40,491 bases of DNA. Source: Polaromonas sp. GTDB taxonomy: Bacteria; Pseudomonadota; Gammaproteobacteria; Burkholderiales; Burkholderiaceae_C. This document shows, in pieces, positions 30,894 through 38,010 of the stretch. Below the pieces are notes generated by a model. It was not told the DNA's origin. It made no database searches and saw only the letters and a program-made list of their open reading frames with translations. Each line of letters begins with the position of its first letter. Position 1 is the first letter of the stretch. A program made the translations under genes and the position numbers. The stretch spans positions 1 to 40,491 of the forward strand of contig JAQGLT010000096.1 of NCBI GenBank assembly GCA_028292745.1. The letters run 5' to 3'.

Positions 30894-31230
30894 GAGAAGG
30901 TCTCCAGCTAGAACGGTCAGTGCGGCCGTCAACTTTTTTTGTACGGCCTGAGATTGTAGGCCGCGCGAATCGGCTGCGGCGTGTGGAAAACCGCAGGCCG
31001 GGGCAGAACGCTTTTGCCTTTTCCTGCCGAAAATCGGCTGCCATGGCCGTGCCACCGCCAGAGGCGGTCAACAACCTCAACATCATGCATCAAAAAGGCC
31101 TTTTGCGCAGTCCCAGTGCGCGCACCTAGCTATTGATTGCATAGCAATCAACACACGCGTTTCAAAGTGTTCTAAGCTGGCGCGGCACAGTTATCATCCG
31201 ATGCATTATTTACTTGCAAGCGAGCACGCC
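30894..31230. other. Divergent promoter region between maeB and the SPFH gene
   Basis: A 337-bp gap without a gene. It has a possible maeB -10 box (TACAAT, minus strand, 30954-30959) and, on the other side, a perfect inverted repeat at 31133-31151, listed separately. I cannot place a full promoter for the SPFH operon. Confidence 0.4.
31133..31151. repeat. Perfect inverted repeat upstream of the SPFH cluster
   Basis: TTGATTGC (31133-31140), spacer ATA, GCAATCAA (31144-31151), about 80 bp before the SPFH start. It is also a member of the AGCTATT...ATAGCAA motif group (AGCTATTGATTGCATAGCAA from 31128), so it may be a repeat remnant, an operator, or both. Confidence 0.5.
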
Positions 31231-32274
31231 ATGGCCTTGATGGACTTCATCCGCAAACAGTTCATAGACATCATCCAGTGGACCGAAAGCGACGAAGGCA
31301 CGCTGGCCTGGCGCTTTCCGATGGCCGACATGGAGATCCAGTACGGCGCCTCGCTGACGGTGCGCGAGTCGCAGATGGCGGTGTTCGTCAACGAGGGCCA
31401 GGTGGCCGACGTGTTCGGCCCCGGCATGTACAGGCTCACGACCCAGACCATTCCGGTGCTGACCTACCTCAGAAACTGGGACAAGCTGTTCGAGTCGCCG
31501 TTCAAGAGCGATGTGTACTTTTTCAGCACCCGCCAGCAGGTGGACCAGAAATGGGGCACGCCCCAGCCCATCACCATCCGCGACAACGACTTCGGCGCGG
31601 TGCGGCTGCGGGCCTTCGGCAACTACAGCTTTCGCATTGCCGACCCCCGGCTGTTCCACACCGAGATCTCGGGCACCCGCGAGCGCTACACGGCGCAGGA
31701 CATCGACGGCCAGCTGCGCGGCCTGGTGCTGCAGAACATCTCGAACGCGATTGCGTCCAGCGGCATCGCCTTTCTGGACCTGGCGGCAAACCAGCTGATG
31801 TTCGCGCAGGCGCTGACGGCCCAGCTGGCGCCCGAGTTCGCCAAGATCGGCCTCAAGCTGGAGGGCATGACGGTGCAAAGCGTCTCGCTGCCCGAGGAGC
31901 TGCAAAAAATCCTGGACCAGAAGATCGGCATGGGCATGGTCGGCAACGACATGGGCAAGTTCATGCAGTACCAGACGGCGCAGGCGATCCCGAAGTTCGC
32001 CGAAGGCGGCGCCGGTGGCGGCAGCGGCATTGCCGGCGATGCCATGGGCCTGGGCGCCGGCGTGGCGCTGGGCCAGGTGCTGGCGCAAAACCTGCAGCAG
32101 GGCCTGCAGCAACCCGCTGCGGCACCCGCCACCGCGCCGGCGGCAGTGGCCAGCGTGAGCGCCGACGAGGTGATCGCCACGCTGGAAAAGCTCGGCGAAC
32201 TCAAGGCCAAGGGCATCTTGACGCAGGAAGAATTCGACGCCAAGAAGGCCGAGCTGCTCAAGAAGCTGAGCTAA
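31231..32274 (+). CDS. SPFH-domain protein with C-terminal SHOCT motif
   Basis: A 347-residue protein of the group often labelled 'virion core protein' or YdjI-like. The SPFH (band 7) region covers about residues 20-220: GASLTVRESQMAVFVNEGQVADVFGPGMY (first part quoted in pieces: LTVRESQMAVFVNEG, VADVFGPGMYRL) and LKLEGMTVQSVSLPEELQ. A Gly/Ala/Gln-rich linker (265-310) follows, then a SHOCT helix pair, LGELKAKGILTQEEFDAKK, at the end. SPFH proteins form membrane-associated oligomeric scaffolds, and SHOCT is a small oligomerisation module. The ATG at 31231 (MALMDFIRKQFIDIIQW) matches family N-termini; a start ten codons earlier has no ribosome-binding site. It is the first gene of the SPFH/DUF4178/DUF350/SpeE cluster. 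In Bacillus such proteins help membrane-stress responses; here that role is inference. Confidence 0.88.
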   Translation: MALMDFIRKQFIDIIQWTESDEGTLAWRFPMADMEIQYGASLTVRESQMAVFVNEGQVADVFGPGMYRLTTQTIPVLTYLRNWDKLFESPFKSDVYFFSTRQQVDQKWGTPQPITIRDNDFGAVRLRAFGNYSFRIADPRLFHTEISGTRERYTAQDIDGQLRGLVLQNISNAIASSGIAFLDLAANQLMFAQALTAQLAPEFAKIGLKLEGMTVQSVSLPEELQKILDQKIGMGMVGNDMGKFMQYQTAQAIPKFAEGGAGGGSGIAGDAMGLGAGVALGQVLAQNLQQGLQQPAAAPATAPAAVASVSADEVIATLEKLGELKAKGILTQEEFDAKKAELLKKLS

Positions 32275-32276
32275 GG

Positions 32277-32408
32277 AATGGCCCCCACGCTTCCCACTTC
32301 GTGTGGTGCGCTGCCCCCCGAGGGGGCCGCCCCGCCTGCGGCCCGGCTGAGCCGGTTCCGCGGCCGGAACATGCGTGGGCCAAGGCAGAGTCCGCTGCCG
32401 CTATGGCG
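32277..32408 (+). repeat. Two-hairpin dispersed repeat, copy D, after the SPFH gene
   Basis: Begins 2-7 bp after the SPFH stop codon. It contains GCCCCC-CGA-GGGGGC and CCGGC-TGA-GCCGG, and ends in CGCTATGGC, filling nearly all of the 157-bp space before the DUF4178 gene. Confidence 0.87.
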
Positions 32409-32431
32409 ATGACTGACCTCTGCCCAGCCCT

Positions 32432-33952
32432 GTGACCGAAGCCGGCTCGCAACGCGCCTACCGCGCCGCCTGCCCCGGTTGCGGCGCACCGATGGAGTTC
32501 CTGAGCGCCCAGTCCACCCACGCGGTCTGCCCTTATTGCCAGAGCACGGTGGTGCGCAGCGGCGACACGCTGGCGCGCATCGGCAAGATGGCCGAGCTGT
32601 TCAACGACTTCAGCCCGCTGCAGCTGCAGGCGGCCGGCAGCTTCGAGGGCCGGCGCTTCACCGTGCTGGGCCGGCTGCAGTACCAGTACCCGCAAGGCAC
32701 CTGGACCGAGTGGCATGCGCTGCTGGCGGACGGCGGCAGCGCTTTCCTGAGCGAGGACAACGGCGCCTATGTGTTCACGCTGCCCGTCGCCAGCAGCCGC
32801 GATATTCCGCCGGCGAGCGAATTTCGCATCGGCGCCAGCACCGCCATCAACGGCAAAACCTACGCCGTCGCCTCCAGCGAAACCGTGTCGCTGCTGTCGG
32901 CGCAGGGCGAGCTGCCGCACCTGCCGGCGCTCGGCCAGCCCTTTGCCATGGTCGAGCTGCGCAGCGCCGACGGCGAGGTGCTCGGCATCGACTACGGCCC
33001 CACCCTGCAGGGCGGCCCGCCGGCGCTGTCGCGGGGCCGGGCGGTGCGGCTGGACGCGCTGCAGCTGACCGGCCTGAAGGACGAGTCGGTCCGGGACGAC
33101 AAGGGCGGGCGGCAGTTCAGCTGCCCGCACTGCGGCGCGCCCATCAAGGTGACGCTGGCCACCAGCCAGAGCATCGCCTGCGGCGCCTGCCGCAGCCTGA
33201 TCGACCTGTCGCAGGGCCTGGGCGCCGCGCTCACCTCGGCGCTGCAGGACGAGCCGGTCAGCCCGCTGATTCCGCTGGGCCGCGTCGGCCAGCTGCAGGG
33301 CGCGAGCTGGCAGGTGGTGGGTTTCCAGCACCGCATGGGGCATGAGCAGGGGGATGAGGACGAGAGTTTCGGCTGGGACGAGTACCTGCTCTACAACCGC
33401 AAGCTCGGATTCAGCTTCCTGGTCGATTCGACCGACGGCTGGAGCCTGGTCAAGCCGGTCACCGGCGCGCCCCGCTACCAGCCCGGCGCCAGCAGCGCCA
33501 CCTATTTGTCCATCACCTACCAGCTCCTGAGCAGTTACCAGGCCGAGACCAGCTATGTGGCAGGCGAGTTCTACTGGAAAGTCGAGCGGGGCCAAAAAAC
33601 CTTCAACCGCGACTTCGCCAGCGGCAAGTCGCTGCTGTCGCAGGAGCAGTCGAACCACGAGATCACCTGGTCCAGCGGCAGCAGGCTCGATGGCGGCGTG
33701 GTGGCCAGCGCCTTCAAGCTGGCGGGCGACAAGGCGCTGTTCAAGCGCGCCGACGCCAGCCCGGTGAGCAGCGCCGCCGGCATGAGCATGGCCACCATCG
33801 TCGTTGGCATCGTGCTGATCCTGCTGGTGCTGTTTCTGATCGGCCGCTGCTCGCGCTGCGACCCGGCGCGGGAAAATTGCAGCTCTTCAAGCAGCGCGCG
33901 CAGCTCGGGCGGCGCATTCGGCGGTTTTTCGGGCGGCGGGGGCCACAAATGA
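32432..33952 (+). CDS. Zinc-ribbon, DUF4178-type membrane protein
   Basis: A 506-residue protein. Two zinc ribbons are visible: CPGCGAP...CPYC (residues 14-36) and CPHCGAP...CGAC (Cys231, 234, 250, 253). Each is followed by a beta-rich region of the DUF4178 type (FTVLGRLQYQYPQGTWTEWH at about 73-92; WQVVGFQHRMGHE and DEYLLYNRKLGFSFLVD at about 290-335). A single transmembrane helix, MATIVVGIVLILLVLFLIG, lies at about 451-470, and the tail is Cys/Ser/Gly-rich. The start is GTG at 32432. DUF4178 proteins are typically encoded beside DUF350 and spermidine-synthase-like genes, as here; their biochemical role is not known to me. With a ribbon pair and one membrane anchor it may act as an assembly or sensor component of a membrane complex. 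Confidence 0.85.
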   Translation: MTEAGSQRAYRAACPGCGAPMEFLSAQSTHAVCPYCQSTVVRSGDTLARIGKMAELFNDFSPLQLQAAGSFEGRRFTVLGRLQYQYPQGTWTEWHALLADGGSAFLSEDNGAYVFTLPVASSRDIPPASEFRIGASTAINGKTYAVASSETVSLLSAQGELPHLPALGQPFAMVELRSADGEVLGIDYGPTLQGGPPALSRGRAVRLDALQLTGLKDESVRDDKGGRQFSCPHCGAPIKVTLATSQSIACGACRSLIDLSQGLGAALTSALQDEPVSPLIPLGRVGQLQGASWQVVGFQHRMGHEQGDEDESFGWDEYLLYNRKLGFSFLVDSTDGWSLVKPVTGAPRYQPGASSATYLSITYQLLSSYQAETSYVAGEFYWKVERGQKTFNRDFASGKSLLSQEQSNHEITWSSGSRLDGGVVASAFKLAGDKALFKRADASPVSSAAGMSMATIVVGIVLILLVLFLIGRCSRCDPARENCSSSSSARSSGGAFGGFSGGGGHK

Positions 33953-34013
33953 GTGGCCCAATGAACAACCGCTTGTCAGCCCACCTTTTTATCTACATTG
34001 ATTGGAGCACCTC

Positions 34014-34235
34014 ATGGAACTTGAATGGTTCAGACCGGCGGCCTTTTTCGGCTCCATCCTGTTCGCGCTGATCGGCGTGGTCATCTTCTGGCTGAGCTTT
34101 GTCATCATCGACAAGATCACGCCCTACAACCTGTGGCAGGAGCTGGTTGAAAAGCAGAACATGGCGCTGGGCATGGTGGTGGCCGCGATGAGCCTGGGCA
34201 TCTCGATCATCGTGGCCGCCGCCATCCACGGCTAG
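34014..34235 (+). CDS. DUF350 small membrane protein
   Basis: A 73-residue protein with two hydrophobic helices (AAFFGSILFALIGVVIFWLS and ALGMVVAAMSLGISIIVAAA) separated by a polar segment (IIDKITPYNLWQELVEKQN) typical of DUF350. The family, which includes E. coli YjfL, has no proven activity; the DKxTP...L...E...K polar segment is its conserved part. The ATG at 34014 has GGAG at 34004-34007; an alternative TTG four codons earlier is unlikely. The stop is only 5 bp before the spermidine-synthase-like gene, so the two are coupled. The association of DUF350 with polyamine genes and DUF4178 recurs across bacteria and suggests these proteins act together at the membrane. Confidence 0.85.
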   Translation: MELEWFRPAAFFGSILFALIGVVIFWLSFVIIDKITPYNLWQELVEKQNMALGMVVAAMSLGISIIVAAAIHG

Positions 34236-34240
34236 CGCGG

Positions 34241-35791
34241 GTGGCTGACAACGCCGCAAACAGCGGCGCCAGGGCAGCCGCGCCGCAGCCGCTCGAAGTC
34301 GCGCTGCTGGCCAGCGTGTTCGTGGTCGCCGCCTGCGGGCTGGTCTATGAACTGGCGGCGGGCGCGCTGGCGTCCTACCTGCTGGGCGACTCGGTGCTGC
34401 AGTTCTCGACCATCATCGGCACCTACCTGTTCGCCATGGGCATTGGTTCGTGGCTGTCGCGCTTTTTCGAGCGCCAGCTGCCGGCCCACTTTCTGCGCAT
34501 CGAACTGATGGTGGCGCTGGTGGGTGGGGCGCTGCCAGCTATTCTTTTCATAGCAAACGCCTACACGCCGGGGGCGTTTCGCTTTCTGCTGTACAGCCTG
34601 GTGCTGCTGGTCGGCACGCTGGTCGGGCTGGAGATTCCGCTGGTCATGCGGATTTTGCGGCGCAACGTGGCCTTGAAGGATCTGGTGTCGCAGGTGCTGA
34701 CCTTCGACTACCTGGGCGCGCTGGCGGTGTCGCTGGCGTTTCCGCTGGTGCTGGTGCCGCAGCTCGGCCTGATCCGCACCGGCCTGCTGTTCGGCCTGAT
34801 GAACGCGGCGGTGGGGGTGTGGGCGCTGTGGCTGTTTCGCCATGAGCTGCGGCATTTCAAGGCGCATGCGCTGGCCTGCGGGCTGACGCTGGCGGTGCTG
34901 GCGGCGGGCTTTGCCGGCGCCGGCGCCATCACCACGCTGGCCGAGGACCATTTCTACCAGGACCGCATCATCTTCACCACCACCACGCCCTACCAGCGCA
35001 TCGTGGTGACCAGCGGGCGCGGCGGGCACCGGCTGTTTTTAAACGGCAACCTGCAGTTCGCCGAAAAAGACGAATACCGCTACCACGAGGCGCTGGTGCA
35101 TCCCGTCATGAGCGCCCACGGCGCGGCGAAAAAAGTCGCGGTGCTCGGCGGCGGCGACGGCATGGCGGTGCGCGAAGTGCTGAAGTACGCCGGCGTGGAA
35201 AGCGTCACCCTGGTCGAGCTGGACCCGGCGATGACCAAGCTCTTCAGCGAGCAGCCGGCCTTGATGCGGCTCAACGGCGAGGCGCTGCTGTCGCCCAAGG
35301 TGAAGGTCGTCAACGCCGACGCCTTCCGCTGGCTGGAGGACAGCAGCGACGTGTTCGACGTGGTGATCGTCGATTTCCCCGACCCGACCAATTTCTCCAT
35401 TGGCAAGCTCTACACCAACTCGTTCTACGCGCTGCTCGACCGCCGCCTGGCCGCCAGCGGCTACGCCGTGGTGCAGACCACCTCGCCGCTGGTGGCGCGG
35501 CGCAGCTACTGGACGGTGGTGACCACCATGGAATCGGTCGGCCTGCGCACCGCGCCCTACCATGCCAACGTGCCGAGCTTCGGCGAATGGGGCTTCGTGG
35601 TCGCCAGCCGCCGCCCGTTCAGCCCGGCCACGCAAAGCGGCCAGCTGCCGCCCGGCCTGCGCTACCTGAATCCGCAGACGCTGCCGCTGCTGTTTGACTT
35701 TCCGCTCGACATGGCGCGGTTGCCGGCGCCGGTCAACCGCCTGTCGAACCAGGCGCTGGTGCACAGCTATGAGCAGGAATGGGGAAGATGA
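34241..35791 (+). CDS. Membrane-anchored spermidine-synthase-like aminopropyltransferase
   Basis: A 516-residue protein. The N-terminal half (residues 15-235) contains about seven hydrophobic segments beginning VALLASVFVVAACGLVYELA. The C-terminal half is a spermidine-synthase fold: HRLFLNGNLQFAEKDEYRYH, the SAM-derived cofactor loop VAVLGGGDGMAVREVL (GGGDG at 303-307), the acidic TLVELDP, NADAF, and VIVDFPDPTN (about 375-384) in place of the canonical DS(T/S)DP. Expected chemistry is transfer of an aminopropyl group from decarboxylated SAM to an amine, but membrane-bound members are poorly characterised and no speD lies in the window. The start is GTG at 34241, 5 bp after the DUF350 stop. 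Codons near 34537-34562 (PAILFIANA) carry an AGCTATT...ATAGCAA repeat motif in frame. A Tat-lipoprotein flavin oxidase gene follows. Confidence 0.87.
   Translation: MADNAANSGARAAAPQPLEVALLASVFVVAACGLVYELAAGALASYLLGDSVLQFSTIIGTYLFAMGIGSWLSRFFERQLPAHFLRIELMVALVGGALPAILFIANAYTPGAFRFLLYSLVLLVGTLVGLEIPLVMRILRRNVALKDLVSQVLTFDYLGALAVSLAFPLVLVPQLGLIRTGLLFGLMNAAVGVWALWLFRHELRHFKAHALACGLTLAVLAAGFAGAGAITTLAEDHFYQDRIIFTTTTPYQRIVVTSGRGGHRLFLNGNLQFAEKDEYRYHEALVHPVMSAHGAAKKVAVLGGGDGMAVREVLKYAGVESVTLVELDPAMTKLFSEQPALMRLNGEALLSPKVKVVNADAFRWLEDSSDVFDVVIVDFPDPTNFSIGKLYTNSFYALLDRRLAASGYAVVQTTSPLVARRSYWTVVTTMESVGLRTAPYHANVPSFGEWGFVVASRRPFSPATQSGQLPPGLRYLNPQTLPLLFDFPLDMARLPAPVNRLSNQALVHSYEQEWGR
34537..34562 (+). 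repeat. AGCTATT...ATAGCAA motif inside the spermidine-synthase-like gene
   Basis: AGCTATTCTTTTCATAGCAA followed by ACGC matches the ends of the repeats at 12160 and 18836 and the dyad at 31128. It is translated in frame within a transmembrane stretch. Confidence 0.45.
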
Positions 35792-35905
35792 GCCCCCACG
35801 GTCGCCCACTGCGTGTGGCTTCCTGCCCCCCGAGGGGGCCGCTGCGCCTGCGGTCTGGCGAAGCCAGCCCCGCGGCCCTGGCTGGGTGGGAGGGTCGCCA
35901 CGGCG
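35789..35905 (+). repeat. Two-hairpin dispersed repeat, copy E, starting at the stop codon
   Basis: The TGA stop of the spermidine-synthase-like gene is the first triplet of the element. Hairpins are GCCCCC-CGA-GGGGGC-type (about 35826-35842) and CTGGC-GAA-GCCAG (about 35855-35868). Confidence 0.85.
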
Positions 35906-36217
35906 CTCTTCTCCGCTTTGCTCCTTCCCCGGCTGGAAGGGAGGGTCGCCGCAGCGCTCGAATCCGCCTTGCTCCTTCCCCGCTGGGGGAAGGCTGGGAT
36001 GGGGGCCGAGGGTGGTTGAACGCCGGCTGCACATATTTTCGGATTCGAATTCGGGGCGGCCCCCATCCTTGCCTTTCCCGGCCGGGAAGGAGGAGAAGCG
36101 AAGGCTCAGCCCTAACATTTTTAAGCCAAATTGCCGTTTTACGCAGGTGCCGCCTGCGCAGGGCGCTCTTAAAATGAGAGCATTTTCAGATGCTTTCGGC
36201 GCGGGCCTGGAGCGCGG
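35792..36217. other. Repeat-filled gap before the flavin oxidase gene
   Basis: A 426-bp gap with no gene. It contains repeat copy E, a 51-bp tandem duplication (35890-35993), a related CTTTCCC-GGCC-GGGAAGG palindrome near 36077-36096, and an AT-richer stretch at 36110-36180 that could carry a promoter (TAAAAT at 36170-36175). Confidence 0.5.
35890..35993 (+). repeat. Tandem duplication, about 51-53 bp unit, two copies
   Basis: Unit 1 (35890-35940) and unit 2 (from 35941) both run GAGGGTCGCC...GCGCTC...TCCGC-TTGCTCCTTCCCC...GAAGG. They differ at about a dozen positions, so the duplication is not recent. The CTCCTTCCCC block also occurs near 6020-6035 (reverse) and 40209-40218. Confidence 0.75.
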
Positions 36218-37822
36218 ATGAAGCGCCGCAACTTTCTTGCCGCCGCCTCGGCGCTGCCGCTGATCGGCTGCAGCCCGGCGCCTGGTGACATCGCCGGCGG
36301 CTTTGTCGGCGCCAGCCACGAACGCGGCCACCTGCTGCGCGGCGAAAAACGCGGCATTCCCCAGCCGTCCAGCACCCAGCGCACCCGCATGGTGATCCTC
36401 GGCGGCGGCGTGGCCGGGCTGGCGGCGGCGCGCGCGCTGCGGCTGCGCGGCATCGACGACTTCGCGCTGCTGGAGCTGGAGGACAGCGCCGGCGGCAACA
36501 GCCGGGGCGGGCAGGTCGGCGGCATCGCCTGTCCGCTGGGCGCCCACTATTTGCCGGTGCCCGGCGACGATGCGGCGGCGGTGCAGGACTTGCTGGAGGA
36601 ATTGGGCGTCCGCCAGCGGGTGGCCGGCCGCTGGGCGTACGACGAGCGCCACCTCTGCCACAGCCCGCAGGAGCGTCTGTTCATCGACGGCCAGTGGCAG
36701 GAAGGCCTGCTGCCGCTGCAGGACATGGACACCGCCACGCTGGCCGACTACCGGCGCTTTGCCGGGCTGGTGCAGCAGGCTTCCAGCCAGGCCCGGTTCA
36801 CCATTCCCGCATCCAAAAGCCCCTTGGCGCAATCGCAGCTTGCACTCGATGCGATTACTTTTGAAGCCTGGCTGGATCGGCAGCGGCTCGCCAGCCCGGC
36901 GCTGCGCTGGTACCTGGACTACTGCTGCCGCGACGACTACGGCGCCGGTCTGGCCAGCGTGTCGGCCTGGGCCGGCCTGCATTACTTTGCCAGCCGCCAC
37001 GGCTTTCAGGCGCCCGGCGAGCCGGCGCCGGCCGAGCGCGACGGCGGCGTGCTGACCTGGCCCGAGGGCAACGGCTGGCTGACCCGGCAACTCGCCGCGC
37101 CGCTCGGCCATCGCCTGAAAACCGGCCGCGTCGTGCTGCGCGTGGCCGCTGGCAAGCACAGCGTCGAGGTCGATGCGCTGAACGCCGCCACCGGCACGGT
37201 CGAGCGCTGGCAGGCGGCGCAGTGCGTGCTGGCGCTGCCGCTGTTCATCGCCGCCCGCGTCACCGAGAACCCGCCGCCCGCCCTGCGCCAGGCCGCAGCA
37301 GCCTTGCGCTACGCGCCGTGGCTGGTCGCCAACCTGCACCTCGGGGCGGCCCTGCACGACCGCCCCGGCGCCGCGCCGAGCTGGGACAGCGTGCTGTACA
37401 ACCCCGGCGGCGACCCGCGCTTTCCCGGCCTGGGCTATGTCGATGCGATGCACCAGAGCCTGCAAAGCGTGCCGGGCGAAACCGTGCTGACCTACTACCG
37501 CGCCTTCGGCCTGGCGCCGGCCCAGCGCCAGGACCTGTACGCCCGCCCCTGGGCGCACTGGCGCGACGCCGTGCTCGCCGAGCTGGCCGTGCCGCATCCC
37601 GACCTGCCTGACAAGGCCACCCGCCTGGAGGTGATGCGCTACGGCCACGCCATGAGCGTGCCGGTGCCCGGCCTGCGCGGCAATGCGGCGCTGCGGGCGC
37701 TGCAGCAGCCGCAGCCCGCGCCGTGGCAGCGCCTGCATTTCGCGCACAGCGACCTGGCGGGCTATTCGGTGTTCGAGGAAGCCTTCAGCCAGGGGCACGG
37801 GCGGGGAATGGCACTGGCCTGA
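36218..37822 (+). CDS. Tat-exported lipoprotein FAD-dependent oxidoreductase (amine-oxidase-like)
   Basis: A 534-residue flavoprotein. The N-terminus MKRRNFLAAASALPLIGCSP combines a twin-arginine motif (RRNFL) with a lipobox (LIGC, Cys18), predicting folded export with FAD bound and lipid anchoring in the periplasm. The dinucleotide-binding motif MVILGGGVAGLAAARALRL is at about 58-76, followed by LLELEDSAGGNSRGG, the amine-oxidase-type FAD-ribityl region. The C-terminal block FAHSDLAGYSVFEEAFSQG fits the closing FAD motif. Flavin amine oxidases act on polyamines, among other substrates, and this gene follows a spermidine-synthase-like gene on the same strand, so a polyamine substrate is plausible but unproven. 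GGAG precedes the ATG at good spacing. A repeat-rich 426-bp gap separates it from the cluster, so co-transcription is uncertain. Confidence 0.85.
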   Translation: MKRRNFLAAASALPLIGCSPAPGDIAGGFVGASHERGHLLRGEKRGIPQPSSTQRTRMVILGGGVAGLAAARALRLRGIDDFALLELEDSAGGNSRGGQVGGIACPLGAHYLPVPGDDAAAVQDLLEELGVRQRVAGRWAYDERHLCHSPQERLFIDGQWQEGLLPLQDMDTATLADYRRFAGLVQQASSQARFTIPASKSPLAQSQLALDAITFEAWLDRQRLASPALRWYLDYCCRDDYGAGLASVSAWAGLHYFASRHGFQAPGEPAPAERDGGVLTWPEGNGWLTRQLAAPLGHRLKTGRVVLRVAAGKHSVEVDALNAATGTVERWQAAQCVLALPLFIAARVTENPPPALRQAAAALRYAPWLVANLHLGAALHDRPGAAPSWDSVLYNPGGDPRFPGLGYVDAMHQSLQSVPGETVLTYYRAFGLAPAQRQDLYARPWAHWRDAVLAELAVPHPDLPDKATRLEVMRYGHAMSVPVPGLRGNAALRALQQPQPAPWQRLHFAHSDLAGYSVFEEAFSQGHGRGMALA

Positions 37823-37881
37823 CCCCTTTCGGCTGCGGCCTGCCGGGGCGGTCACCGCGCGGGCCGCCGGTGAAAACGCCC

Positions 37882-37907
37882 CCGGCACGCATGGATTCAT
37901 GCGCCGG
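37882..37907. repeat. Near-perfect inverted repeat before the histidine kinase gene
   Basis: CCGGC-AC-GCATG (37882-37893) and CATGCGCCGG (37898-37907) pair over 10 bp with a 2-nt bulge and a GATT loop. It could be the end of the upstream transcript or an operator; no T-tract follows. Confidence 0.4.
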
Positions 37908-38010
37908 CCTGCTGGGGACAGCGCGTGTTGCATGGTGCATACTGCCGCTGAACCCCAGGATTTTCTCAAGCTATGTGTTGCCTGACCGCTGACACCCACT
38001 CCATCCTTCC

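Noticed and set aside
28644-30911. A 755-codon open frame on the plus strand opposite maeB
   Set aside because: Antisense shadow of the malic enzyme; no recognisable motif and an atypical His/Arg/Gln-rich composition.
35890-35993. Tandem units considered as a CRISPR fragment
   Set aside because: Only two contiguous, diverged copies without spacers, and no cas genes in the window.
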